A DNA stretch of 55,484 nt from Halobacteriales archaeon QS_4_66_20 (lineage in GTDB: Archaea > Halobacteriota > Halobacteria > Halobacteriales > Haloarculaceae): NCBI GenBank assembly GCA_003021015.1, contig PXRK01000013.1, positions 1 through 55,484 on the forward strand, in the 5' to 3' direction. Below, piece after piece: positions 41,199 through 49,722 of the stretch. Position 1 is the stretch's first letter. Every line of letters starts with the position of its first letter. The notes beneath the pieces were generated by a model. The model worked only from the letters and a program-made list of their open reading frames with translations. It did not search any database and was not told the origin of the DNA. The translations under genes were made by a program, and so were the position numbers.

Positions 41199-41249
41199 GG
41201 TCGTCTTGCCGGCGTCGACGCGGTGCTCGCCCGCGACGAGCAGCGTCAT
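41195..41249 (-). pseudogene. Truncated P-loop ATPase start, cut by the repeat element
   Basis: The reverse strand from ATG 41247-41249 reads MTLLVAGEHRVDAGKTTI and then TAG inside the element end. RVDAGKTT is a Walker A motif, so this is the first 17 codons of a nucleotide-binding protein. The ATG overlaps the stop of the upstream gene (ATGA), the mark of a real operon partner. No remainder exists beyond the element, where rpl21e begins. Confidence 0.65.
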
Positions 41250-41515
41250 GAGTCGGCGAGGCCGTAGTAGCCCGGCTCGTCGTCGGACGCCGGCTCCGCG
41301 AACACGAACGACTCCGAGTGCTTCATCATCCACGGGATCGCCCAGTCGAGCAGCACGTTCTCGGTCTCGATGTCCAGTTCCTCGTTGACGTCGACCCCCT
41401 GGAGGAGTCGCGCAACCTCGTAGATCGTGTAGAGCTTGTCGGCTTCCAGAACTTCCTCGGGCCTGCGGAACGCGAGCGGCCGCAACGCCTCAGCCTCGGC
41501 TTTCGGAATAGGCAT
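41246..41515 (-). CDS. Small conserved haloarchaeal protein of unknown function
   Basis: 89 residues, acidic, with a conserved-looking centre (LEADKLYTIYEVARLLQGVD) and C-terminus (EPGYYGLADS). I recall similar proteins in haloarchaea (DUF5827-like), without known function. It would have been translationally coupled to the truncated P-loop gene that follows, so it may have lost its partner. Confidence 0.65.
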   Translation of the reverse strand: MPIPKAEAEALRPLAFRRPEEVLEADKLYTIYEVARLLQGVDVNEELDIETENVLLDWAIPWMMKHSESFVFAEPASDDEPGYYGLADS

Positions 41516-41611
41516 ACCGGGAGGTAGCCCAAGCGGCGGTGTAAGCGCTGTGATCCGCTTCGAAAAATGGCAGGTTTCGCTCCCGACGCGGCTGGCGCAC
41601 TCCCTGCAACG

Positions 41612-42226
41612 TCAGCCTTCGACCCGACTGACGACCTTGTCGTACTCTTTGGCGACGCTGTCCCAGTTGACGACCTCGAAAAACGCGTCGACGAACTCGT
41701 CGCGGTCCGGACCGTAGTCGTAGTAGTAGGAGTGCTCCCAGACGTCTAGTGCGAGCACGGGGTGTGAACCCCAGAGTGCGCCCTGATCGTGCTTGTCGAC
41801 GGCGACGTTGCGGAGCTGTTTCGCGACCGGGTCGTACACGAGCAGGGCCCAGCCGCTGGCAGCCGACGCCGCGGCCTCGAACTCGCCCTTCCAGCCCTCG
41901 TAGGAGCCGAAGTCCTCCTCGATGCGGTCGCGGAGCTCCCCATCAGGCTCGCCGCCGCCGTCGGTGTGCATGTTCTCCCAGAACAGCGTGTGCAGGTAGT
42001 GGCCGCAGCCGTTGTGGGTGACGTCCCCAAGGGCGCCGGCCGTCCCGTCGTGGTCGCCGCTCTCGCGGTTCTCGGCGAGCGTCTCCTCGGCGGACGCGAG
42101 GCCGTTGACGTACCCCTGGTGGTGGGTGTCGTGGTGCCACGTCACCACCTGTTCTGAGATGTGCGGCTCCAAGGCGTCGTAGTCGTACGGAAGCGGTGGC
42201 AGCTCGGGGTTCGATTGCTCTGGCAT
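41612..42226 (-). CDS. sod: Superoxide dismutase (Mn/Fe type)
   Basis: 204 residues. Metal ligands: His in WHHDTHHQGYV (31-), His in GCGHYLHTLFW, and the DVWEHSYYYDYG motif with Asp and His. The signature is typical of haloarchaeal Mn-SODs. Disproportionates superoxide. A strong Shine-Dalgarno (GGAGGG) precedes the ATG, so this mRNA has a leader, unlike several neighbours. Confidence 0.95.
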   Translation of the reverse strand: MPEQSNPELPPLPYDYDALEPHISEQVVTWHHDTHHQGYVNGLASAEETLAENRESGDHDGTAGALGDVTHNGCGHYLHTLFWENMHTDGGGEPDGELRDRIEEDFGSYEGWKGEFEAAASAASGWALLVYDPVAKQLRNVAVDKHDQGALWGSHPVLALDVWEHSYYYDYGPDRDEFVDAFFEVVNWDSVAKEYDKVVSRVEG

Positions 42227-42411
42227 CTTGAAATCCCTCCGGTAGAACTAACGGCTGGCTCCCCCAAAAAGGTTGAGAAGCCGGTGTGCTGTGTTGCTGA
42301 AATGAATTTCAGTAACCCCACGTGATGGAACCGATTCACAAATCTGGGGGCCTGGAGTGCTGTTATCGGGCGTTGCCCTTCGTAAAAGAACATATCACGG
42401 AGGTTTTGGAT

Positions 42412-42462
42412 CGGATAGGATACGGGAGCGTGTAACGTGACCCGCCCCGTGAATCCTATCCG
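42412..42462 (-). terminator. Stem-loop right after the photolyase gene
   Basis: CGGATAGGAT and ATCCTATCCG (42412-42421, 42453-42462) form a perfect 10-bp stem with a 31-base loop, directly downstream of the leftward photolyase stop. It could end transcription, stabilise the 3' end, or be a small element. Confidence 0.5.
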
Positions 42463-43887
42463 TCAGTCCCCGTCGCCACGAGCCCGTTCGAACATCTCGA
42501 TGGCCTGTTCGCGGCGCTCGCTGTGCTCGACGATCGGTGCCGGATACGCCGGCGCGTGCATCTCGCGGGTGCCCTGATCGAGTTCGTGCCAGGAGTGGAT
42601 CGTCCCGGCCGGCACGCCCTCCAGTTCCGGGACGTATCGCTTGACGTAGGCCGCATCGGGATCGTACCGTTCCCCCTGGCTCATCGGGTTGAAGATCCGG
42701 AAGTACGGCTGTGCATCGGTACCGGTCGAGGCCGCCCACTGCCAGCCGCCGTTGTCGTTGGCGGTGTCGTGATCGACCAGCTTCTCGCGGAACCAGTCGT
42801 AGCCCGGCCGCCAGTCGAGCAGCAGATCCTTCGTCAGAAACGAGGCGACGATCATGCGGACGCGATTGTGCATGTACGCCTCCTCGCGGAGCTGTCGCAT
42901 CCCCGCGTCGACGATCGGATAGCCCGTCTCGCCGTCTTTCCAGGCCTGCAGCGCCTCGGGATCGTCACGCCACGCGATGGGGTGCTCGTAGCGCTTGTAG
43001 TTCTCGGTCACCACGTCCGGCCGGTCCCACAGCACCTGTGCGTAAAACTCCCGCCAGGCGAGCTGGTCCTGGAACTCGAAGACGGACTCCCTGGCGGCCT
43101 CGTCCGGAGCCTCCAGCTTCGCTGCCTCTGTCTCCTCGTACACCTCCCGGATGCCGATCGTGCCGTACTTGAGGTGGGGGGACAGCCGCGAGGTGCAGTC
43201 CTCGGCCGGGTAGTCCCGGCGGTCGTCGTACCGGTAGATATCGGCCTCGCAGAAGTCCCGGAGTCGCTCCCGTGCTGGTTCTGTCCCGGCCGGCGGAATG
43301 GTGGCTTCGGGGTCGTCGAACCCCAGGTCGGCGAGCGTCGGGAGTGAAGCCGTCGTTCCGTCGATGTCGCCGGAGCGGACGCTCGCCAGGTCCCGTTCAG
43401 CCGGCGGTTCGATCGGGTCGCACTTCGGCCGTTCGTGCCACTTCTTCGAGAAGTAGGTGAACACCTTGTAGGGGTCGCCGTCGTTGGTGGTGATCGCCCC
43501 AGGTTCGTGGTGGACGGCGTCGTGGACTGCGGCGCGCTCGACGCCAGCGTCGGCCAGCGAACGGCGGACGGTCGCGTCGCGGTCGCGTGCGAGCCCCGAG
43601 TAGTCGCGACACCACGTGACCGTCGAGATATCGAGTTCTCGGGCGAGCGCGGGCAAGACTTCACGGGAATCTCCCCGGGCGATGAGCAGGTCGCTCCCGC
43701 GCTCGCGGTAGGCATCACGGAGCGAAGATAGTGCATCGAGCATGAACGATACCCGGGGCGGTGCTGCGTGGTCGAGCACCCCCGGGTCCAGCACGAACGC
43801 CGGGACCGCTTCGCCGGCCGTTGGCGCCGCAGCGAGCCCGCGGTTGTCGGCCAGTCGGAGGTCGCGGCGATGCCAGTGCAGGTGCAT
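42463..43887 (-). CDS. phr: Deoxyribodipyrimidine photolyase
   Basis: 474 residues from ATG 43885-43887 (MHLHWHRRDLRLADN); an upstream open extension to 43947 is rejected. N-terminal alpha/beta antenna domain, C-terminal FAD domain with YPIVDAGMRQL, MHNRVRMIVASFLTKDLLLDW and NDNGGWQWAASTGTDAQPYF motifs. Class I CPD photolyase, repairing UV dimers with blue light; a cryptochrome role cannot be excluded. No partner gene on the same strand upstream. Confidence 0.93.
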   Translation of the reverse strand: MHLHWHRRDLRLADNRGLAAAPTAGEAVPAFVLDPGVLDHAAPPRVSFMLDALSSLRDAYRERGSDLLIARGDSREVLPALARELDISTVTWCRDYSGLARDRDATVRRSLADAGVERAAVHDAVHHEPGAITTNDGDPYKVFTYFSKKWHERPKCDPIEPPAERDLASVRSGDIDGTTASLPTLADLGFDDPEATIPPAGTEPARERLRDFCEADIYRYDDRRDYPAEDCTSRLSPHLKYGTIGIREVYEETEAAKLEAPDEAARESVFEFQDQLAWREFYAQVLWDRPDVVTENYKRYEHPIAWRDDPEALQAWKDGETGYPIVDAGMRQLREEAYMHNRVRMIVASFLTKDLLLDWRPGYDWFREKLVDHDTANDNGGWQWAASTGTDAQPYFRIFNPMSQGERYDPDAAYVKRYVPELEGVPAGTIHSWHELDQGTREMHAPAYPAPIVEHSERREQAIEMFERARGDGD

Positions 43888-43949
43888 AGACTGTGCTTGG
43901 AGGGAAACCACTTCAACGGCAGGGAAACACCGATCTCCAATAATCACTA

Positions 43950-44738
43950 TCAGCGGATCAGCGACAGTTCGATCTCCTGCAAGGAGACGTACACCGTCGT
44001 ATCGGTCGTGATCGCCATGTTACAGGAAACGGTCTCGGTGCTTGGATCAGTCGTACAGGAGAGCGGCGTCTCCTCCTCGAAGTGTCGCTCCCAAATTTCG
44101 TACCGCGGCGAGGTAACGTTGAGCCGGAGTTCGTTCGGGCCAGAGGCGAGCGTGTCCGGCGTGAACAGCACCGATCTGTTAGTCGACTTGCCACGGAGGA
44201 GGACAGTCGACCCACTCACGGCCTGGATGCTCGGCGTGAACGTCTTGATGATCGGCACGTGGACTCGTTGTTCCGAGAGCAACAGTGGCGGGTCCAGCAG
44301 CATCGTCCCGCCCTCCCGTTCGGTCCGGAACACCGCACCGGACTCGTACACCAGCTTCGTATCCGTAGCGGTGCGCAACACGACCGGGCGGATCGCCTCG
44401 CTGTAGGACTCTTCGACTGTTCCGCCCTCGAGTAACTCCACCTTGATCGCCGTCTGGTCGCCGAAGTACAGTTCGGAGTTCCCGACGTCGACCTCCGTCG
44501 CGCGGCTGGGACTGTCGCGCTGGTAGACGGCCGCCATGTTGTCGGCGAGGACGTCGAACGCCCGCTCTGCGTTGGTCCCCTGTTCGGTGTCGCGGATCTC
44601 CTCGAGCGTCGACGTCGCTGACGCGCTGAGCAACAGCACCGACGAGAGGACGATCCCGAAGATGATCACGTATCCCAGCACCTCGCTGAGGCCGCGATCC
44701 GCGTCGCAAGCGTCGCCGAAGCGGTCGCGCTCACGCAT
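43950..44738 (-). CDS. Pilin-like membrane-anchored protein 5 of cluster
   Basis: 262 residues. The N-terminal RGLSEVLGYVIIFGIVLSSV follows the class III (prepilin) signal logic: a charged stretch, then a hydrophobic helix after a small residue. The remainder is an extracellular beta-rich domain with a few Cys. Last of five adjacent leftward genes with such starts; overlaps the previous gene by 8 bases. I recall haloarchaeal DUF7289 members in this position. A minor pilin or pseudopilin is the likely role. Confidence 0.7.
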   Translation of the reverse strand: MRERDRFGDACDADRGLSEVLGYVIIFGIVLSSVLLLSASATSTLEEIRDTEQGTNAERAFDVLADNMAAVYQRDSPSRATEVDVGNSELYFGDQTAIKVELLEGGTVEESYSEAIRPVVLRTATDTKLVYESGAVFRTEREGGTMLLDPPLLLSEQRVHVPIIKTFTPSIQAVSGSTVLLRGKSTNRSVLFTPDTLASGPNELRLNVTSPRYEIWERHFEEETPLSCTTDPSTETVSCNMAITTDTTVYVSLQEIELSLIR

Positions 44739-45207
44739 CGCGGATCACCAGCACGGGTCCACTAGGTGGTGGCTCGTAGACAACGGAGATCTTTCCGCTG
44801 TCAGCGTAGGAGTCGTCGTCAACGGAGATCTGGGTGGTGGCGTTGACCCGGACGGACACCTCGGGTCGCGTTGAGTTGACTACGACCTGTGACGTGTCGC
44901 CGCGTTCGTCGAGTTCGACGCTCCAGGTCGACCCGGTCACGTCCGTACTGAACGATTGGTTGATATATGCCTCGGAAGTCGGGCCGGCGCGGGCATACCG
45001 GTCAACCTGCTCCAGATTGCCGGCGATATGATTGCCGATGATGCGCATCTCACCCGCGATGACCTGCTCGCGCTGGTCCTCGACGAACGACCCGCCGGCG
45101 ATGATAATCCCTGTGATCAGCACCGCTGTGATCGCGATTACCAGCACGTAGTTCACCACGAAGGAGACTGACCGGTCGTTGAAACCGGTGCTCGGCGGAC
45201 GGATCAT
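44731..45207 (-). CDS. Pilin-like membrane-anchored protein 4 of cluster
   Basis: 158 residues. N-terminal basic stretch, then VSFVVNYVLVIAITAVLITG as hydrophobic helix, then a short extracellular domain that ends in a basic tail. Overlaps both neighbours (stop of protein 3 by 4 bases), so strongly coupled. I recall DUF7266 for such proteins; the name is tentative. Confidence 0.7.
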   Translation of the reverse strand: MIRPPSTGFNDRSVSFVVNYVLVIAITAVLITGIIIAGGSFVEDQREQVIAGEMRIIGNHIAGNLEQVDRYARAGPTSEAYINQSFSTDVTGSTWSVELDERGDTSQVVVNSTRPEVSVRVNATTQISVDDDSYADSGKISVVYEPPPSGPVLVIRDA

Positions 45208-46196
45208 GGCGGCACCTCCCCAGGGGCAACCCTGATAAGCGTATCGTATCCTACGTCGGCCGTATAGTACTGGTACCGCACTGCCGTACCGTAGATGGCT
45301 ACCTTCGTGTAGGGCCCGTTTCCAGTACTTCCCATATTTCCAGAAACTTCGTTCGCAAATTTATCGACAATAAACGAGTATGTACCCTCGATCCGGTGCC
45401 CGTTTTCGAACTTGATATCGTAGTCTGGAGTAGCTCCGGTTCCCAACCACATCGGCGTTCCATCGGTTAGCCTTCTTAGAGCATGGCAGGGCTCTCCGCC
45501 AATTGTACCACCAGTGATGTCAAGGACTAAAGACCCATCAAACTCACTTGTACACCTTTCTGGACTTTCGGTTTCGGGATTAACTTCGACTAAGATATTG
45601 TTGTTTCCTGGAAGGCTCTCTTTCTCTATAGTCAATTCCCATTCATTCCCGCCAATCCCTTCGACAACCATTTTATACGGGTCATGGGCGGAACCAATAT
45701 CTGGGATATTGGAATCACTTGTGATATTGATTTTATAATTTCGGATTCGACCGACATCTTCCACAACAGTCCAATCCTCTTTTGTGGTGGCATTGGTGAA
45801 ATCACTTATATCGTCCTGGGCGATTTTTTTCCCTTCTATCCAATCATCGAAGGTAATATTGACAACCCTGCCCTGTGTCGATTGTTGCACTCCACCCTGT
45901 GTACTTATCTGATCGACATTGCTTTTGATAAGATCCTCTAAATTCGAATCCAGGGAATTGTTTCGGTTGATTTCGATCATCGTCTCCTCGATGCTCTGTT
46001 CGACTTCGTGGCGGTGATCCAGCGCGTCCTTCGACCCGGCGACATCGTCGCGCGTCGCGAGATTCTCGGTGAAGATGGCAGAGTTAACGACCAGGGCGAG
46101 GGCGACGAACGACACAGCGACGATGAACGCGGCGATCAACAGCAACTGCCCGCGCTCACCGCCCCGGCCGGACGGTCGCGGGATCAGATCCGCCAC
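45204..46196 (-). CDS. Pilin-like membrane-anchored protein 3 of cluster, mosaic composition
   Basis: 330 residues from GTG 46194-46196. GGERGQLLLIAAFIVAVSFV is the prepilin-like N-terminus. The first 60 residues and the last 30 use GC-rich codons, but about 45280-45990, encoding most of the extracellular domain, is markedly AT-rich with Asn, Ile and Lys (MIEINRNNSLDSNLEDLIKS). The gene looks like a conserved anchor with a replaced, foreign-looking ectodomain. A much longer upstream open frame is a shadow inside the next gene. Overlaps gene 2 by 13 bases. Confidence 0.72.
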   Translation of the reverse strand: MADLIPRPSGRGGERGQLLLIAAFIVAVSFVALALVVNSAIFTENLATRDDVAGSKDALDHRHEVEQSIEETMIEINRNNSLDSNLEDLIKSNVDQISTQGGVQQSTQGRVVNITFDDWIEGKKIAQDDISDFTNATTKEDWTVVEDVGRIRNYKINITSDSNIPDIGSAHDPYKMVVEGIGGNEWELTIEKESLPGNNNILVEVNPETESPERCTSEFDGSLVLDITGGTIGGEPCHALRRLTDGTPMWLGTGATPDYDIKFENGHRIEGTYSFIVDKFANEVSGNMGSTGNGPYTKVAIYGTAVRYQYYTADVGYDTLIRVAPGEVPP

Positions 46197-46807
46197 GCGA
46201 TCACCTCCACACGCACCAGGTTGTACAACGAGTCGCCTGGCGCAGCGTCCTCGGCGTAGAAGCTCCCCGAGTCCTGCAGCTCCGGCCCGCCGCCGGGCGC
46301 GGTCAGGTTGTGGGTATCCACGAGCGCGACCGTCCGCGACGCACTGACGGCGTGGTCGCTCGGCTGCCCCTGGTAGATCATCCGTTGCGTGAACTGGCTG
46401 CCGTCCGCGAGCTGGTAGTGGACGACGACGTTGTAGGCGACGTTGCGGTCCCCGAATGCCCGGTCGAGGGCGTCGCCGAACTCGTTGTCCGGCGGCCCGC
46501 TCCGGTAGTAGTTCACGTCCGACGCGTTGTGGTACCCTCCCTCGGTCTCGTTCCAGTACAGGACTGCTTCCCCGAGCGCCCCGGACTCCGAGGTGCTTGC
46601 GAGCACGCCTGTCGCGCTGGACTGGAGCTGATTCTCCAGGTGCTGGCTCGACGTGCTCGCCGACAGCGGCGTCACGGCGGTCATCTGCAGCGCGAACCCG
46701 ACCGCGAGCAACAGCAGTATCCCGGCCGACACGGCTTCGAGGGTCAGTACCTGCGCCCTGTCCCGATTCTGGCCCTCGTCCTCGGGGGCGCGTGAGCGGC
46801 TCACCAT
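46184..46807 (-). CDS. Pilin-like membrane-anchored protein 2 of cluster
   Basis: 207 residues. NRDRAQVLTLEAVSAGILLLLAVG at the start again fits a prepilin-like signal with hydrophobic helix. The extracellular part is Ser/Thr/Asn-rich and likely glycosylated. Overlaps gene 1 by 7 bases and gene 3 by 13. I recall DUF7288 as a possible family. Confidence 0.7.
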   Translation of the reverse strand: MVSRSRAPEDEGQNRDRAQVLTLEAVSAGILLLLAVGFALQMTAVTPLSASTSSQHLENQLQSSATGVLASTSESGALGEAVLYWNETEGGYHNASDVNYYRSGPPDNEFGDALDRAFGDRNVAYNVVVHYQLADGSQFTQRMIYQGQPSDHAVSASRTVALVDTHNLTAPGGGPELQDSGSFYAEDAAPGDSLYNLVRVEVIAWRI

Positions 46808-47334
46808 ATGACCACCCGCAACGTCGCAGTTTCGGCCCCGATCCGAACCGTCCGGCGTGCGGTGATCGTCGTCCCTGCCGACGAGGGATCGTCACCGGCC
46901 TCGAAGAAGTCGTCGCCGGAGTCACACGCACTCTCGTTTGCGACGTGTGGCTCGTCCGTACTGCTACTGGACGTCCAGCAGTACGGGGCGTTGCCCGCCG
47001 TGGAATTGACTATGGAGACGTTCACCTGGTGGTACGCTCTGAGATCCAGCCGCTCGCGTAAACTCTCGCTGTTGTCGAACGAACACGGAAAGTCGTCGAC
47101 ACTGTCGTTGAAGAACGCGACCGTACACTGCCGATCGAGAACGTTCGGCGTCTGCGGCGATCCCAGCTGATCGGCCGCCAGCGTCTCCGCAACCCGGTCG
47201 GACAGCGCCGGCTCCTCTTCGCCCTGGATCTCGAACGGCTCCAGGATCCCGGGAACGAACGTGAACGTAAACAGTAAGACTGCGATGAAGATGGCGATCC
47301 CGATCGCGAAGTCCAGTGTCGTCTGCGCTCTCAT
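46801..47334 (-). CDS. Pilin-like membrane-anchored protein 1 of cluster
   Basis: 177 residues. MRAQTTLDFAIGIAIFIAVLLF opens the cluster: very short positive segment, then the helix. Four Cys in the ectodomain (QCTVAF, FPCSFD, YCWTSS, ACDSGD) could form disulfides. First gene of the five, so its promoter lies in 47335-47566. DUF7287-like by recollection. The Gln-Thr-Thr-Leu-Asp-Phe start resembles TadE-like minor pilins. Confidence 0.7.
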   Translation of the reverse strand: MRAQTTLDFAIGIAIFIAVLLFTFTFVPGILEPFEIQGEEEPALSDRVAETLAADQLGSPQTPNVLDRQCTVAFFNDSVDDFPCSFDNSESLRERLDLRAYHQVNVSIVNSTAGNAPYCWTSSSSTDEPHVANESACDSGDDFFEAGDDPSSAGTTITARRTVRIGAETATLRVVIW

Positions 47335-47566
47335 AGCTGATTGGGTGATCGATCCGCCCGGTTATCGTCCTGTCTGCATCCCATCTGTACCCTGATCCCA
47401 CTCCACAGTCTCCCGTGTTGTGCTCGGTGAATGGAGTCAGTTTACGTATCGATTGTGGCCGATACGGTGAACGCAGTAATAAAGGCTCGTTCGGAAGTAT
47501 CAGATGTTGAAATAGAACCGGCTGCGACCGCCAGGGCTCGGGTGCTCACAATAATCACAGCAATCA
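47335..47566. other. Intergenic region upstream of the pilin-like cluster
   Basis: Contains the cluster promoter (leftward). On the reverse strand TGATACTTCCGAACGAGCC (ending about 47490) agrees with the element ends (TGATACTGCCGGACGTGAC) at about 14 of 19 positions, maybe a decayed copy. The reverse-strand frame reading VIAVIIVSTRALAVAAGS looks gene-like but is a short unlikely frame. Confidence 0.4.
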
Positions 47567-48142
47567 CTAGCAGTCGAACGAAACCTCGTTCAGCGTCGTC
47601 ACTTCGCCGAACAGCCAGCCCGCGTGGTCGAGCGCGTACTTGCGGTCGTCCGCCTCGATGAAGCCGATGGCGTCCTCGACGAGCAGCGGGCGGTAGTCGC
47701 GCAAGCCGGCGCTCCCGGCAGTGTGCAGCACGCAGACGTTCGCGAGCGTCCCGCCGAACACGAGGTTGTCGATACCGTGTGACTCGAGCCACCCCTCGAG
47801 CTCCGTCCGGTGGAACGCGTCGTAAGTGTGTTTGACCACGACCAGTTCGTCCTCCCGGGGGTCGAGCTCCTCGACGAGTTCGGCCTCCCAGGACCCCTCG
47901 AGGACGTGCTCGCCCCACCGCTCGAACTCGTCGTAGTAGTGAGCGTCCTCGAACTGCTCGGGCGGGTGGACGTCACGGGTGTATATGACGCTTGCACCGG
48001 CTTCACGCGCCCGGCCGACCAGTTCCACGCAGCCCCCGATCGCCTCCTCACTCCCCGGCGCGTACAGGCTCCCGTCGGGGTGGCAAAAGCCGTTCTGCAT
48101 GTCGACGATCACCACTGCCGTAGCGTCCGGATCCAGAGACAT
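47567..48142 (-). CDS. pncA: Nicotinamidase-like cysteine hydrolase (isochorismatase fold)
   Basis: 191 residues. Catalytic triad candidates Asp14 (VIVDMQNGF), Lys in VVVKHTYDAF (about 104) and Cys in LANVCVLHTA (about 142). Metal-binding DVHPPEQF fits nicotinamidases, which turn nicotinamide into nicotinate. The nicotinate phosphoribosyltransferase gene is 1.6 kb away, supporting NAD salvage. Other isochorismatase-family activities remain possible. Confidence 0.75.
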   Translation of the reverse strand: MSLDPDATAVVIVDMQNGFCHPDGSLYAPGSEEAIGGCVELVGRAREAGASVIYTRDVHPPEQFEDAHYYDEFERWGEHVLEGSWEAELVEELDPREDELVVVKHTYDAFHRTELEGWLESHGIDNLVFGGTLANVCVLHTAGSAGLRDYRPLLVEDAIGFIEADDRKYALDHAGWLFGEVTTLNEVSFDC

Positions 48143-48337
48143 ATGCGAGGCTAGGGGGGAGCCCTACAAAAATATCAATGGCCTCGAAGCTGGGACGCCA
48201 GACGGACCTCCGGAACCGGCGCGAGCCAACCGATTTTTGTCCGGCCGGTCCGAAGCGGGGGGAGATACCGTGCAGGACAGCCGCCCCGTTCCCCGGTGCT
48301 CCGGCGCCGTCCCTGGTCGTCCCACGGGTGAGACCCC

Positions 48338-49574
48338 GTGAGACGGATCCTCCTCGTGGGCCTGGTGCTCGTGCTGGCGGGCTGTGCGGCCCCACAACCA
48401 GAGCATCGACGTGACCGCGGCGGACGGGCTCACCGACGAGGAACTCGACCTGCTGGTCAAGCGGTCGATGGCCCGCATCGAGCGAATCCGGGGGCTGCCG
48501 TTCAAGCGCCTGGTCGAGGTCGAGGTGATCACCCGCGAGGAGTACCGCGAGCAGCGCCGAAACCGGTCGGTCGGGGAGCCCCGCCGCCAGTTCGAGAACC
48601 AGGTCTGGGAGGGGATGTTCGTCGTCGGCGAGGACCGGGACGTGACCGAGGTCCGGTCGTCGACGTTCGGCGAGTCGGTACAGGGGTACTACCTGCCGGG
48701 ACGCGACAGGATCGTCATCGTGAGCGACGAGGAGACGCCGACGATCAGCAAGCGGACGCTGGTCCACGAACTCGTCCACGCGCTGCAGGACCAGCAGTTC
48801 GGCCTCCAGAACCGCCCCGACACCCAGGACGGACAGCTCGCCCGGAACGGCGTCGTCGAGGGCGAAGCGTCGCTGCTGCCGCGGCGCTACCTGAACCGGT
48901 GTGAAGCCGAGTGGTCCTGCATCCCGCCCGAAACGAGCTCCGGCGACGGCGGGGGTATCGACCGCGGCATGTACCAGATCATCATCCATCCGTACACGCG
49001 GGGGCCAGCGTTTGTCGAGACGTTCCAGGTCCGGGACGGCTGGGCGGCCGTCGACGGCCTGCACGAGCAGTTCCCGACGACCACCGAGCAGGTGATCCAC
49101 TCCGGGAAGTACCCCGACGAGGGGGCGATAAAACTGCAGGTCCCCGACCGGTCTGACGACGCCTGGTCGCGGCTCGACCACGATCCGGAGGCCGAGCGGA
49201 TCGGCGAGGCCGCCGTCTTCTCGATGCTGCTGGTCAACGACGTCATCGACGCGGCCGACCCCCGGCGGTACCGCCACCCCGCCTCGGCCGGCTGGGGCGG
49301 CGACCGGCTGGTGCCGTACCGCAGCGACGACGGCGAGTTCGGCTACGTCTGGACCCTGACCTGGGACTCGGCGGAGGACGCCGCCGAGTTCCACGACGCC
49401 TACCGTGACCTCCTGTCGAGCCACGACGCCGAACAGGTCGGCGAGAATCGCTACGTCATCCCCGACGGACCGTTCGCCGACGCGTTCCGCGTCACCCGCG
49501 ACGGACGGACCGTCCGGATCGTCAACGCGCCCGAACTCGAGGACCTCGCCGACGTTTACCAGCCGTCCGGATGA
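48338..49574 (+). pseudogene. Frameshifted surface metallopeptidase lipoprotein (Hvo_1808-like)
   Basis: GTG 48338 starts a lipoprotein signal with lipobox LAGC. Its frame is lost near 48390-48393; the remaining protein continues in the next frame from HNQSIDVTAADGLTDEE to 49574. Removing one C from the CCCC run would join the halves as AGCAAHNQSID. The body has a zinc motif HELVHALQDQQFG and a distal Glu in VEGEASLL, as in surface metallopeptidases; I recall haloarchaeal Hvo_1808 family proteins of this kind. Either a natural frameshift, a phase-variable tract or a sequencing error; the downstream frame is otherwise intact and conserved. Confidence 0.75.
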
Positions 49575-49685
49575 CAGAGGGCGATTATCGCCGACGGCGA
49601 TCCCACACCGCTACAGTCACCGGATGCAGCAGCTCTGCACCAGGGCTGGAGAATCGGGTAACATTATCTTCCAATAATCTCCACA

Positions 49686-49705
49686 ACGCAATCTTTTCTT
49701 TGCGT
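49686..49705 (+). promoter_or_regulatory. Inverted repeat ACGCAA/TTGCGT before pncB
   Basis: Six-base arms with an 8-base T-rich spacer (49686-49691, 49700-49705), about 18 bases before the pncB ATG. Position over the expected promoter or start suggests an operator for NAD-responsive control; no evidence beyond symmetry. Confidence 0.4.
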
Positions 49706-49722
49706 CGGGTGAAGGCTCGAAC

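Noticed and set aside
42227..42411. Possible transposase remnant between sod and the stem-loop
   Set aside because: A leftward frame (MFFYEGQRPITALQ) does not match any transposase family I can name; insufficient evidence.
47442..47918. Leftward frame ending VIAVIIVSTRALAVAAGSISTSD
   Set aside because: Most of it overlaps the nicotinamidase gene in another frame; only the last 40 codons are free and lack a start.
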